The notes below the pieces were generated by a model. That model was not told where the DNA came from, made no database searches, and worked only from the letters and a program-made list of their open reading frames with translations. Of a stretch of 64,000 nucleotides of DNA, positions 28,701 through 40,814 are shown piece after piece (positions within the stretch are counted from its first letter, which is position 1; the number at the start of each line of letters is the position of its first letter). This DNA is from Gonatopus flavifemur (lineage: Eukaryota > Arthropoda > Insecta > Hymenoptera > Dryinidae). The DNA lies in contig JAFFJZ010000010.1 in assembly GCA_018340375.1 (NCBI GenBank), positions 1,240,001 to 1,304,000 on the forward strand. The letters are read 5' to 3'. The translations under genes were made by a program, and so were the position numbers.

Positions 28701-31700
28701 AGACTATTCACAGGCCACGGTAAAATCTATACGCGATACGAAAAATTATTATGATCGAGATAAGAGTTTATTTTGAATATCATTTTTTCATATCTCAGGG
28801 TTACCCGTCGTCCGCACCACCCGACAACAGATATGGAGGTGCACCTGCTGTTCCAGCGGCAGCTGGTTTCGGTACTGGAGATCCCTATGGTTATGGCAAA
28901 GCCCCACCATCAGGTTGGTTTCCCGATTATTCACTATTTTGTTAGTTCTATTAGTCGATGTAGGTCTCAATTGTTTAAAGTATTGTTAGTAATTTTTCTA
29001 ATACACTCTAAATACGTTCATATTATCTATGGAAATCTTGATACAGGATGTGCCAGAACAAACTATCAGTCTTCCATCAACATATTTCTGATGAAAAATT
29101 GACGAACTTTTCTATACAACATTTTTCGATCCGAAGGTTAGTTTTAGGGTTGACTTCAACCAACTCGGTAAATGCTACTTGAGTATAATCTTGATAATTA
29201 GAGGAGCCGATACATACCACATAAATGGTAAACTTGTTTTGTCGATAACTCAAAAATTAAGCTTTGCACCGGAAAATGTTGAATGGAAAGGTTGTGCAGT
29301 TTTCTTTTGGGAATATGTTGGTGAAAGACTGATACTTTGTTCTGAGATAGTCTGTATATCACTAGAATATATATATTCATCAAGTTTCCTATACCCTCAT
29401 GAAACTCTTGAATTTTTAAATTAAGTTGAACCAGTGGAAGATCATTAATCATACATTTCAAATGTGACAAGTTTTGCTGATTATGTTTCGAAGGATGATC
29501 TGTCCTTTGGGTTGAAAGTTATCTCCATTACTTTTATACAGTACACACTGATATATATAAAGTGGATGTCGCATCAAGCTAGGATTTGGTTCCAGTATGG
29601 ATACCTTGCTAGCAATGAATACAAAAATTAGTACCAAGTGCTCTATTCAGAGTTTCAGACGGCGCTAGTGAGGCCTTCCATACTGGAAACCATACTGTGT
29701 TTTCTGCTCGATACGACATGGATTTTATGTATGTCAGTGCGAGTACATCACAAAACAGGAAATTTCTCTGTAACGTAATGTTGAGGGGATCTTGGAATTT
29801 TTCCTGTACTTCATATTTCTACTGAAAGAGTAGATGAAGTTATTTTCATTATGAGAATATAAACTTTGTCTTTAAAAATACCATACAAATTATATAGTTC
29901 AACGATATTTAATTGAAGTTTGGATACCATAGTAAGGCTTAGAATGGCATTTATGAAATTTTCCAGTCAAGCTAAACGAAGTATCGCTCTTGAAAAAATT
30001 TAATCTCTCATCGTTAGTATCCATTCCAATGAAAAATAAAGTCATAATCATCATCAGATTTAATTGTATTCGATTTGGTTTCTTTTCGACAAATTCAATG
30101 GACAGTCATTTCTATTTGTGCTTATCATTTTCTAAGCTGCCTATGATATATCGATGTATACTATTTTTGTGTAAAATGATTTTACATTTCCTGATTCATG
30201 CGCGGTTTAGAAAAAAAAAAACACATTGACAAAAGCGAATAAAACTTCCACGTTGCTGGAAATTTGAATTGCCTTCAATGAAAATCGAACACCAGATATA
30301 TTTTTCATTTAAAATACATCAATCTGGGATTAAATTAATAGTTGGAAATTTGATAATCATGGTAGAAGAACCCCGATTATTGTCAGCAATAGTAAAATCG
30401 AGATAGGTTGGAAAATGAGTATCCAATATCTAAATCTATAATATCAATAATCTAATATATTTGGTGTTCCCCATAATTTACATAAATGTAATAATCATTA
30501 TCTGAGATGATGTAAAGCAACAAAAAACCTACAAATGTCTATAGATAAAAATTTAATATTAGATCATGCGTGTACAGCTAGTTACCAACAGGAGGCAGTG
30601 CCAGCTGCGGTAGCAGGGGGTGGGGGCATAGGTTATGCCCCTGCTAACCCATATGACGGATCTACTAATACGAGCAGCATGATCAACAGGGGTGGTTACT
30701 CGACGCAACCTTATGGTTAGTTCTTTCGTTCGATCATATCATTCTGCTTTTCGTTTTTTCCTCCCTCGGTTATATCATATCAAACGGTTTGTACAACAAA
30801 TATTCCATTTATCGTGTTTTGGGTTGTTTCGCAAAATACATTGCTTAGTTATATAAATCGATTCAGACGAGAAACCTTCAGCCTTGATTTTGGGGATATA
30901 AAAGGAAAAAAAAAAAAACCAAAGCCTTATCGATTCCAGAAGAAATAGCGTACTTGCATGGGTAAAATAATGAATGAGCGATGATGAATCTTATACTTTA
31001 AGTTCCATCATTCTGTTTTCTTTATCTTTTCTTGTTCTTCTTATGTTTTTAAGTTGAAACATTTATTCATTTTCGACGATTGTTGCGTTAATAACTACTC
31101 ATTGTTATAATGTGAAATCACAAACGCGAATATGGCTATTTTCACCTGGACACCAGCACTGCAGCACTGCCTCCTGCCATCCTTCACCAGAACATAATAT
31201 ATTTGATCAGTTGTCAATGTATATTTAATTAACAAATTGTTGTGAATATTTAACGTGTTTTCCCTATACCACCTAAATATATATATGTATACATATTTAA
31301 TATCTACACATATATATATAGCACATAAATGTAGGGTGAACCCATTGGATAACAGATTTTTCTCGTCTGAGTCAGTCTCTCATATCGCTTTGATTATCCA
31401 TACTTCTGATAAACGATATTAAATATGGTTTTATTTTTTCTTTTTATTTACAGATTATGCGAGTCAGGATGGCGTTTATGGAAAACAGGATTATGGTAAG
31501 TACTACATGTAAAAATTCAAAACAACCAAAAAATATTAAAAGATAAAACAATGTAAGCTGAATTATCTTTCTCGAATCAGCATCATTTATTGTACGCAAA
31601 TCTTTCAAGTCAGATTTTAATGTTTTCTGTTAGCGTAAAAGTTTTTATAGGATTGATTATATGAAAAAAAGAAATATGTATATATATATATGAATATATA

Positions 31701-32635
31701 CGTATATATTTATGAAGTAACGATAATAGGTATTATTAGAATGTAGAAATATTATGTAAACAAATTTTATTTTCTGATTACGATGTATCAAAGTGTTGGG
31801 GAAAAATCATACCATCACAGCCCACTTTACGTTTATTGAAGTATTTCAAAACTTTCCAATTTCAACACAAGATCGTAGCGATCTCTCAGAACATATATTA
31901 CCAATATAACGATGAAATATTGAAAAGATGTTTTGAAAAAAATGATATTCGACAAACTCTTTTGTAATAAAGCAATATATGATGATTATAAGAGGAATCA
32001 CCACCTTTTTCTAATTTATTATTTTCAAATACTGGAGAAATATAATTTAATTGAAAACAAAAAATATATATATATATATATATATATAAATAATCTTCAT
32101 GATCACAAGATATATTCTTCTATTTTTTGTCTTATAATGAATCGTCACAAAACGCATACTATCCATTATTCGATAGAAGAACGGTATTTTTAATTAAAAA
32201 AAGAATGAGGCAGTAGATACTTCTTTTTTCTCTTTTTTTGTCTCGAAACGAAAGAAAACAGTGCAGGAAACGTTCTATTTTTTCTTTCATTTATAACTTG
32301 AAGAGCAATGCTCAAGTTGAAATAATTATCTTATTTGATTATCAAGACATATAACAATGGGGTAAACATTCAAACCCAATTGAATTTTTCGAAATGTTTC
32401 ATTAGAATAAATATATAATATTTATTACAAGACCAAGGTTCGATATGTATATAAACATATTTGTATACATATACGGTCACATATATATGTCTTATCTATA
32501 AAATCTGGTCTACAGATAATATATACTCGAACCAATACCAAAATATTTTAACGAAGTGATTGAACCAAGGAGCTATGGTTGTTCGCAGGTGGCAGTGCTG
32601 GTTACCAAAACGCCCCGTCTCAACGACGTTATTAA
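25714..32635 (+). CDS. RGG-box and Q/Y-rich low-complexity protein, probable RNA-binding, 9 coding exons
   Basis: Exons: 25714-25895, 26148-26291, 27815-28015, 28308-28493, 28569-28719, 28799-28913, 30578-30715, 31454-31495, 32589-32635. Phases close to 401 aa. Residues 1-39 are a Gly/Ser/Ala run. Residues 40 to about 220 hold many RGG, RGR and GRGG repeats, typical of arginine-methylated RNA-binding tails. A basic SGPSKRPRF stretch is a likely nuclear signal. The C-terminal half is rich in Gln, Tyr, Pro and Gly (NQQQPPPQQ, YGGGYASQQGY, YESYQQ), prion-like in composition. No RRM, KH or zinc finger is visible, so I cannot name the family. A nuclear or granule RNA-binding role is inferred from composition. 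The first coding intron uses GC (AG|GCAAGT at 25896); all others are GT-AG. Introns 2, 3 and 6 contain TIR elements. Confidence 0.85.
26937..27658. mobile_element. long-TIR element in RGG-gene intron 2, PIF/Harbinger-like target duplication
   Basis: The ends are CACAGGC and GCCTGTG, and both flanks read TTA, a 3-bp duplication typical of PIF/Harbinger elements. Inverted matching continues far inward (AAGGTTTTTGGTGCG with CGCATCAAAAACCTT; CTATGAACAT with ATGTTCATAG). It is 722 bp without a transposase frame. Confidence 0.7.
28045..28265. mobile_element. MITE in RGG-gene intron 3
   Basis: GGATACGAGCGCATAG at the left mirrors CTATGCGCTCGTATCC at the right, with further inverted pairing of GTCTGAAATTTTCAG. 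The flanks TCTTCAAGT and TTTTCAAAT may be a decayed 9-bp duplication (7 of 9). It ends 42 bp before exon 4. Confidence 0.8.
29044..29354. mobile_element. Tc1/mariner-like MITE in RGG-gene intron 6
   Basis: TA dinucleotides flank inverted ends: CAGGATGTGCCAGAACAAA at the left; at the right TTTGTTCTGAGATAGTCTG. The arms continue through AGTCTTCCATCAACATAT and its inverse. No transposase is present. A second, shorter inverted repeat built on CCAGTATGGA follows at about 29587-29693. Confidence 0.7.
29695..32588 (+). other. remaining RGG-gene intronic DNA
   Basis: AT-rich introns around exons 7 and 8. They hold AT microsatellites and poly-A/T runs, with no nested gene that I can support. Confidence 0.6.
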
Positions 32636-34265
32636 ATATATCATACACTGACCCATTCAATTCCTTGTCATTCAGATACTCATTGAAATTCATACCCTGG
32701 CGCATGAACAAAATCAGATCCATATAAAAATCAACGATTTTACAATATATAATCGGATTGTCGTCTTGTCATAGGTTATATTTATATAAGTTATCGTGAA
32801 ACATGTGTAATTAGAAAACTTATCCATTTGTGACCGTGTTTTTTTTTTTTTTTAATTATTTTTTTCTCTTTTTTTCAATTTTCTGCATGAACCATCTGAA
32901 TTTTGCGACTCGTTGGAATCGTACAAAAAAGTGAAAACAGTTAAAATTATTGATCATAGTCAAAAGTTTTTCTTTTAAATTTGACGCTTTTTAAGTTATA
33001 GTTTATGGTTATCTTTTATTTCTACTGTTTCAGTATTTCAATATCAAAGTTATTGAGATTCCCTTTCAACGATCATTGTAACATCGAAAGTTGAATCGAA
33101 TAGAAAGAAAAGAAGTGATTTATCATCCCAGAAATCAATAGAAAAATTTGGAAAATGAATGGTAATGTGATGTAATGAGTTTGAAGATTTTTTAAATAGT
33201 ATATTTAACTTATGCTAATTGAATTATACAACAACAAAAAAAGTACAAGTTTGTACCGATACTTAAGTATATTCCTAACGATTATACGTCCATGAAACTC
33301 CATGAACATTTGAACGTAGTATTACTTTTGACGTGTATTTTAAAATTTGTATGCCTATATTTCTCTTTAAAATTAAAATTTAAGCTTCCAGCACCCTCCC
33401 CTCTTCTCATTGGACGTTATAATCTATGTTACAATTTTATATAAATTGATTCTAATGATAAATTTTCTCTGTATTGACAAATATAAAATCAATGTTTTAG
33501 CTAGGCTAATTTCTTGTTCGGTCCGTTATCACGAAAAGAAGTATCTTAACGTAGAAAGAACAGAACGATCAAATAATCGGTTTCTCATTAAGTATAACTC
33601 GTTAAAATTTAAGATGGAATTTCAATGAATTTTTATGTACATATATATTGGGAAAAAAAAACAAACAAAAAATCTGTTTCGAGCAATTTGTAAGAAAAAA
33701 GTATCTTTCGAAAGTCTTCATCGTCACGTTACAAAAACGACAATCGCGTTTCAAACATGATTCGCGTAATTACGGATAAAAACCACAATTGTTTTGCTAG
33801 CAAATAACATGAAATTGAAACTACATAGAAATTTATATTCGAAAAAAGAATTGTATAATCAATCGTCAAATGAATTGTAGTAAAAATGATCATAATCGTA
33901 TATGATCCTTGTAATGATAATAATGATAATGATTAATTCCATATTGTAAGATACTAGAAAAATTATTGAAAAAAATGAGAAGTGAAAAAAAAGATACACA
34001 TCAGAGTATTTTTTTTTATATTCATTACTTTTCCTCGCACCTTCAAATAATATAAGAAATAGTGAAAATATAAATGATTACAACCAAATGAAAACCAGCC
34101 ACTGCCCTAGGAAACATAAGCGGAAACCAGAGAAAAATATACAAATTGTCGACTCGAAAACAGATAAGAGCGACATTATCGATCTGTGATGGGTGTTCGT
34201 AGGTATGAGCCTTTTGTTATACAAAATTAATAACGAAATTCTAAATGAATTCTTTTTCATACATT
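32636..34265 (+). other. RGG-gene 3' UTR and AT-rich flank
   Basis: The 3' UTR must begin here. Its end cannot be placed. The stretch has no other recognisable gene. Confidence 0.5.
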
Positions 34266-34374
34266 ACACTCTCGCAAATGGGCCGCTCCTTCTCTCTCTC
34301 TCTCTCTTCAACAACGCAAAACAAGAACCGGTTGAATGAAAAAGAGGATGAGCGGCCCATTTGCAAGAGTTTGC
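34266..34374. mobile_element. short TIR element with CT microsatellite
   Basis: CTCTCGCAAATGGGCCGCTC at the left mirrors GAGCGGCCCATTTGCAAGAG at the right. A CT run of about 26 bases lies inside. It is non-coding. Confidence 0.75.
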
Positions 34375-36035
34375 TGTATTTGTTTTTCATCCTTAAGCTA
34401 CTATAAATTAGTATTACCAATCCAATTGAACTGGATCAAAATGTTTTACGCTTGTATTTTTATATTGTTTTTATATATACACAAAAATTGAGAAGAAATA
34501 ATGATACAATATTATGTGAAAGCAATTACTACTGCGCACGATGGAAAGGTATTTCACGAAAAATTAAGTTTATTTCACAGGCTTAACAACAACCTGAGAT
34601 ACTCTAACGAAACAGATTCAAAGAAAGACAGCATATCTTCCCTTCCAAGGAGAATATCAATTAAAATATGTATGAAAATGAAGCAGTACCTCATATTTAT
34701 GGTACACGAAATGAATATGAAAACAGGTATTGAAGAGTCGATGCAATCAAATTCAGTGTACTTGATAAATTATTTTGACATGTGTATAAAACCATTCATA
34801 TCGTTTCAATGATCATTTCGAAAAGAACAAGGTTTTCACTTGAATTCTCTGATGCGGTAATTGATTTTCATAATATCGAAATATCGAATTAAAAAGAAAA
34901 TACTTGAACAAAAATAAAAGGAAAGCAATCAAGATTAATGATATTTGATAAGCTAATGTGTATTACACTTAAATTAATTGACAAAATGCTCGAGTAGACT
35001 TCAGCCAAAGCTCAGGTGAGTAAATAACATAAATAAATATCTATTCCGTTCTTTCTCTTTGTAAGAAAAAAAATGAAAAAATAAAAAAAACACATAAGTT
35101 CATATGTGGTTGTTGTGAGATAAGCAAACGGGAAATTGATATTAAAATATATGTATGTATATACATCTGCATCTATCGAGTGTAAAGTGGAGCTGTCCGA
35201 CAATAATATAGGATATTGTTATAAACAATATAAATATGAATATACGTTACATGCGTTCTACGCACGAAGTATAGCAAATTTATTCCCAGTCGAATAAAAA
35301 TTTGGTTTCCCGCTGTAATTTATTATTCTTGCACAACAGAAAAAAGGAAGGACATGGAAAGAGAAAGAATTGACCTTACGATACACTCGAAAAAAGAAGC
35401 ATATTTGAATGACAAAAAGACACGATAAGAAATTTCAAACAATATTATATTCTCTAAACTGCACCCACTCTACCGCTTTATACGTGCGATAAGTGCAGTT
35501 TTGCAAGTAATACGTTACTTTGAATGATTAGGTAGCGCGATTGATACGAATGTGCATATGGAAGAATCAATGAAAAAGAGATGAAAAACATTGAGGAAAT
35601 AATGTATATAATTGTATACAATAATTGATTAACAACTTCTAAATCGATCATCATGAGAACAAAGAAAAAGATCACAAAACATATGTTATTGGTATTTTTT
35701 TTCTTCACTCATAAGCGTATAGCAATGAGGCTACAAAATTGAGTGATTCTTTACTTAAGTTAGGCCTAGGGTGTGTATGATTTTATATTCTTACCATTCA
35801 AACAATCTAATCTTGTTTTATTTCTTTTACTAGGTTGAATAACGCCATGTGCACACCGTTGGACTGGCGATGAAAATCTACAATGCCACATGACTGGCTG
35901 TCTCACGCTCCGTTTCTTTCATTGAGACGAACCAAGCAGCGTCCTTTAAAAGACTTCAAAGGCTTGTCACTATCCGCATTTGATCAACACGAAACATTGT
36001 TCGTAATTATTTTAAACATTATACTATACTTTTCG

Positions 36036-36066
<31 letters not shown>

Positions 36067-37430
36067 TATTATACAGTTTTACAAATAAACGAATAATTTT
36101 TCATGAATTAAAAATATCGTTTGTCATTGGAATACTTAATATATAATAATAATAATAATTCATAAAAAGAAATCATGGAGAGACAGTTGTTTTCAAAGTA
36201 TTTTAATATCCTCAAACGTAGAAAATATGAAAAGTAACATTAATTTACAATTAATCATAACTACATTCGTTGTTAATTAATCTTAAACGTTAAATCACAT
36301 CTGATATTATATACAAAAAGAGAAAAAATTCAGTTTTTTTTTTTTTACTAAAATACATTTTCTAAACAATCCAAACTTACCATCGTCATTTATGCAATTG
36401 GAAGAACATGGCACGATTCTTTATTTTAATTAAAACTAAATGTTATTATATACACTTGTTCGAGTACTCGAAATGAAAAATCTCTTTCGTTTTGGAAAAT
36501 ACAAATATCGTGTATGAAAAATGATGTACAGTAAGGTAAGTGTCCCAGTAACCGAACATGCACCTATTCTCAAACAATATATAATATAATCAATTATTGA
36601 GGATTTATGATCTATCAGTGCGGGGAGAGGCACATGTTGGTTTTTGTATGAGATCTGATTAAAAGTGTGTTTCGATGTTATAAAAGGAGTGTATTTCAAG
36701 TGCGAAAAGGACATTTGGTTTGAATGATTCAATTAAAATAATACACAAGAGAATTTTGATTCGAACAATTGGTGTTACAAAGTTACAATAAAAACTCAAG
36801 GGTGAGAGGGAGGATTATGATAATAATGGACAATATAAAGAAAAAGATTATAATGATTTGATGGATGAAGAGAGTAAGGATGAATTTCATTGGAAGAGTA
36901 TTGCGCGCGTATCGAGCACAGATTTAGACAAAATCATTCATTTTCAATGTTACTATGCCGCACGTTGAGGGGTAGTAAATTTTTCCCTGCGTGTACCCAT
37001 GTGGAAGAAATGTCCGAAAATGTATGTGTAGTTGTATACAATTGGATAAAAATACATTATTCTTAATGAATGTTCGAAGCTTCGAACCTTAAAAAGCCTA
37101 CACGGAAAAAAAATTGTAAACATTGACTGCATAATGGGACAACAGAGCGCTTCAGGCCTTCAAGTAGAAAATTTCAAAATGTATAAGGTAATGTTGTCGA
37201 TAAAGTGATATCCAACTACTGGATTCACGTTTGAAAATTGCAATTTAAGGAAATAAGTATAATGAAGAAAGACAATCAAATTCACAATTTAAAGTCTCGA
37301 AGAGCACCATTGTTGTGCTAAGTGGAGTGATTCACAATTTTTTTTTCTGTCTACATATTCTCTTAGGTATGCATTTTATTTATTTTAAACATGTAAATTA
37401 TCATTCAAAGTACTTTGTGTATGCAGAGCC
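34375..37430. other. AT-rich intergenic DNA, no gene supported
   Basis: A 103-codon frame at 34501-34812 has low-complexity composition and no recognisable domain, so I do not call it. The rest is AT microsatellite and unique AT-rich sequence. Confidence 0.5.
35835..35850 (+). other. possible alternative terminal exon of the RGG gene
   Basis: TTTCTTTTACTAG (acceptor ending at 35834) is followed by GTTGAATAACG. Joined to exon 8, which ends with one spare G, this would encode Gly and then TGA, ending the protein at ...KQDYG instead of adding the last 15 residues. This rests only on a splice motif and frame; chance acceptors are common in AT-rich DNA. Confidence 0.2.
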
Positions 37431-37432
37431 GT

Positions 37433-37520
37433 CTTGCCGTCCTGTATGTCCCTCTCTCCTATCCAATTAAACGTGCGAGTTGGTAAAAGATGGGAGAGAG
37501 CGGTAGGAACGGCCCGGTGT
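37433..37520. repeat. short imperfect inverted repeat
   Basis: GAGCCGTCTTGCCG near 37436 mirrors CGGTAGGAACGGCCC near 37501-37515, with CCCTCTCTCC/GGGAGAGAG inside. Confidence 0.45.
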
Positions 37521-37582
37521 ATATTAAGTCATCCAATCAGAACTTTGTCAAAGAGAGAAAATAGAAAAAACTAGGGGACCCC

Positions 37583-37747
37583 ACACGGAAAAAGTAATTT
37601 AGCTGCAGCAGTTAAGTAGCTAGCACGGACACGGACAGCCATTAACTAAGCTTCTGCAGCTAAATTTTAGCTGCAGGAGCTGATTTAATGGCTGTCCGTG
37701 TCCGTGCTAGCTACTTAACTGCTGCAGCTAAATTATTGTTTCCGTGT
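37583..37747. mobile_element. near-perfect fold-back element
   Basis: The outer ends are ACACGGAAA and TTTCCGTGT. The inner arms match base for base over about 50 bp (TTTAGCTGCAGCAGTTAAGT, then GCTAGCACGGACACGG). The centre is itself the palindrome CTGCAGCTAAA/TTTTAGCTGCAG. Almost the whole 165 bp would fold into one hairpin. Confidence 0.9.
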
Positions 37748-37876
37748 ATTCCAAATGTCCGACAGATAATTTTCTGTGAGGATTTGGTCGGTTTTTGTCC
37801 CAGGCATGATGATTTCTGACATAACCAGACAGAATTTTGACCGGAATCTGTCAGGATTTGTCGGACATTTTTAATG

Positions 37877-38215
37877 GGGGAGAGTCGAATGAAGTGGGAA
37901 CAAGTCTCCATTTGATTCCATACAAAGTATGAGAGTTGAAATTCGTGGGAACTTGTATGTGCTGTCTCGAAGAGCAGGCATTCAACTCAATTTTGATATA
38001 TAGGAGCGCACACGAATCTCAAGCTGATGCGCTAGTTGATCAATTCTTTGGGTGAAGTGGGAAATGCACTAAGTAAAGCAATATATGCTGATGTGTCTGT
38101 GTCTCATAGGAAATTATCCGATGTCCTGATATTACCTGTCACATGAATTGGATCAATTTTAAACACGCGACTATACAGAAATAGTCGGCGTTTTCCACCT
38201 CACCCGACTCTCCCC
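37877..38215. mobile_element. TIR element with GGGGAGAGTCG ends
   Basis: GGGGAGAGTCGAATGAAGTGG at the left mirrors CCACCTCACCCGACTCTCCCC at the right. The end resembles that of the 40528-40704 element (GGGAGACTGGGTAC), so the two may be related. Confidence 0.65.
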
Positions 38216-38763
38216 TACAATATTGAAACTTTGAAAAAGTGAAATCAAATGATAATGAGTTTAGCATGCATTTTATTATATTTACATGAATTAGGCAATT
38301 TGGATCACTGAATGAATTCTATAGCATGAAAATTTCCAATTATTCATCGTTGTTAACGATCCTTCTCCTCATTTTCGATAACTATCCATAAAGTAAATAA
38401 TATTCAATCACAGGATTGAGTCGTAAATAATATCAAATCTCTCGTAAGTACTCTATACACTTTGGGACAACCACACAATAAAATATTGTCTTCATAAAAA
38501 GAAAAACTTCAAGAATTGATCGAAAATGCAATCTTCAACTTCAATCAGTGTTCCCAATTACATTTCTTTTCGATAAAGCTTACATGAATCTAATAAACTT
38601 TGTACAGAAATCAAAAACATTAGATAGAATACATATTTATCGTACATTTGGCACGTTTCGTTTCATATGACATCCTTATGGATTCGTAACTTTGAACATA
38701 ACAGCCCTCACAATTCTCTTAAAAAATCAATCAAGGTGATCCAGATCATATGTACATAAGCTT
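38216..38763. other. intergenic, nothing recognised
   Basis: AT-rich DNA between two elements with no gene or clear repeat. Confidence 0.5.
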
Positions 38764-38881
38764 CCCTAACAGCACATCCACTGATTTCCACGTCGCATCT
38801 CCGTGGACTTCGCGTGGATAGAACGTGGATGAACGAAGATTCCACACGGAGGCAACGTAGAAATGTCCGGTGCTGTACGGG
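38764..38881. mobile_element. CCCTAACAGCAC element, copy 1
   Basis: The ends are CCCTAACAGCAC and GTGCTGTACGGG. The body has TTCCACGTCGCATCTCCGTGG and GCGTGGATAGAACGTGGATG. About 118 bp. Nearly the same sequence recurs at 40055-40171 and, truncated at its left, at about 39841-39956. Confidence 0.8.
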
Positions 38882-39803
38882 TTGTCATAAGCTTATCAAA
38901 CTTTTCATTGATAAACTTGTCAATGTGAAGTCGCTAAAATTCCACTGCAAGGATTCTGTAAGCTTGTACCCAGGGCTATGACCATTGTTCCAAGGTTAGG
39001 GGTCACTATTTCCTCTTCATTGGTCATTCTATTTAATGGACCCGATTCATTGGTAGATTCCCTTAGAAATCTCTCTAACCTGGCAGCTCTGGCTGCTGGT
39101 TATGACATTCTGTATTTTCACGACGTTGAAAAGTTTTTCTCTATTTATTCATCCTCCCCCTTGCTCCACTTCCCCGCGCAGATAGGTGGCGTTGCCTGAC
39201 ACGCCCCTGGACCGAATGCGCATGCGTATTGTACATACACACGTAGACAAATCAAACACTTTTCAGACGACCCCCCTTGGATTGATCTGGGAATTTTTGT
39301 ATGGGTTCTATACTTGAAATGAGAGGACATATATACAGGTACGTATACGTATGAGGTACACGTGTATCAGGATTTTTTTATTTTCACTATTTTCAGAAAT
39401 ACACAAATTCGAAATTTTACTCATTTCCCAAATCGATCAATTTTCAAACGATCCTAATTTTGTTTCTGTCGATCGTTGAGATTTTATTTTTTTTCTAATT
39501 TGAAGGTAATGGAACGAATTTTACCTACAAGGAGGCACCAGTTACAAAAACTTGCAAATTCAGATAGTTATAAACAATTCAAATGTTTGAAAGGGTTTTA
39601 CTCACTACTACCCAAATCGTAGGGATTGGAAAAGTGCACCATCGTTTTCCGCGTTCGATTTCCCATGAAAATCATTTTCTATATCGATGGAGTGTCCGCG
39701 AAAAATGTTGAAGGAATATTAATTTTTTAGGCGCGGCGCGTCGAGCGATGACGCGCTGAGTCCGCGACACTCAAGACTGTACGCCTTGGAGCTAGCACTC
39801 TTC
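38882..39803. other. intergenic, nothing recognised
   Basis: No gene. A short GCGCGGCGCGTCGAGCG-like patch at about 39730-39760 is GC-rich compared with its surroundings. Confidence 0.4.
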
Positions 39804-39840
39804 GTTTGATAGATGAATTTCATTCGTGTTATGAACCATT

Positions 39841-39956
39841 GTCTCCGATTTCCACGTCGCATCTCCGTCGACTCTACGTGGATACAAGGTGGATGAACGG
39901 AGATTCTACATAGCGGCAACGTAGAGGCAACGGAGAAATGTCCGGTGCTGTACGGG
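39841..39956. mobile_element. CCCTAACAGCAC element, copy 2, left end missing
   Basis: The body matches copies 1 and 3 (GATTTCCACGTCGCATCTCCG) and the right end GTGCTGTACGGG is intact. The first bases of the left terminus are absent. It is inserted in the left arm of the 39804-40807 fold-back. Confidence 0.75.
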
Positions 39957-40054
39957 CGTTTTCATGATGAAAAAATGTAAAATATCCAAACATATATGTG
40001 ACTCTTGAAAGATGGAAAAGCTTCGTCATGTATTTCAGAATAACTGGTACTTTT

Positions 40055-40171
40055 CCCTAACAGCACATCCACCGACTTACACGTCGCATCCCCGTGGACT
40101 CCACGTGGATAGAACGTGGATGAACGGAGATTCTACGCGGAGGCAACGTAGAAATGTCTGGTGCTGTAGGG
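40055..40171. mobile_element. CCCTAACAGCAC element, copy 3
   Basis: The ends are CCCTAACAGCAC and GTGCTGTAGGG. It splits the left arm of the fold-back between GGTACTTTT and TTTTGAATAAG, while the right arm reads through the same site. Confidence 0.85.
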
Positions 40172-40527
40172 GTTTTGAATAAGAATTTTACGGTAATATC
40201 ACATCCATTCTATGATGAATTCTATACAGTACGATACATCACGGAACATCAGAGTCCTATCGATTGATAACGAATTACCACTGTGAATCCCTTATTCAGC
40301 AATCTCATTAGGCACGATAGAGAAAATTTATCGCTTCGCACCATCCTTTGTTGTGAATTTTTAGCGAGGTGTGTGTAATTTTTCAATCGATAGAATTCTC
40401 ATGTATCGTACTGTATAGAATTCATCATAGAATGAATTTAATATTATCGTAAAATTTTTATTTAAAAAGTACCCGTTATTCTGAAATACATGACGATGCT
40501 TTTCCATCTTTCAAGAGTCTCATATAA

Positions 40528-40704
40528 GGGAGACTGGGTACAGTTGAAACATCGTGAATAACTCACGATTAGCTCGCAATAGCTCAGATCGCTGAAAGGG
40601 AATGAGGAGCTCTTCTCGTGTACAAACTTATTCTCCAGTTATTCATGCCATATTATTAGCCAATCGTCAATTATTCGCGATGTTTCAACCGTACCCAGTC
40701 TCCC
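40528..40704. mobile_element. TIR element nested in the fold-back
   Basis: GGGAGACTGGGTACAGTTG and its inverse CAACCGTACCCAGTCTCCC bound the element. Pairing continues through AAACATCG(T/C)GAATAA. It interrupts the right arm after CAAGAGTCTCATATA. Confidence 0.85.
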
Positions 40705-40814
40705 CTATATTTTAATATTTTACATTTATCCATCATGAAAACGTGTTCTTCAAACACTGGTAACGAAGACAATCGTTCATAACACGAATGAAATTCATCT
40801 ATCAAACAGACCGT

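Larger units (their letters stand above)
39804..40807. mobile_element. large fold-back element containing three nested insertions
   Basis: The ends are perfect 33-bp inverted copies (39804-39836 with 40775-40807; GTTTGATAGATGAATTTC...). Matching continues inward: TTTTCATGATG near 39959 with CATCATGAAAA near 40731; AAAGATGGAAAAGC with GCTTTTCCATCTTT; TATACAGTACGATACAT with ATGTATCGTACTGTATA. The arms are interrupted by CCCTAACAGCAC-family copies at 39841-39956 and 40055-40171 (left arm) and a TIR element at 40528-40704 (right arm). In each case the opposite arm reads straight through. No protein is encoded. Confidence 0.85.

Noticed and set aside
34501..34812. 103-codon plus-strand frame beginning with ATG
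   Set aside because: Biased AT-rich composition, no recognisable motif, no upstream promoter or splice structure; within the range of chance frames here.
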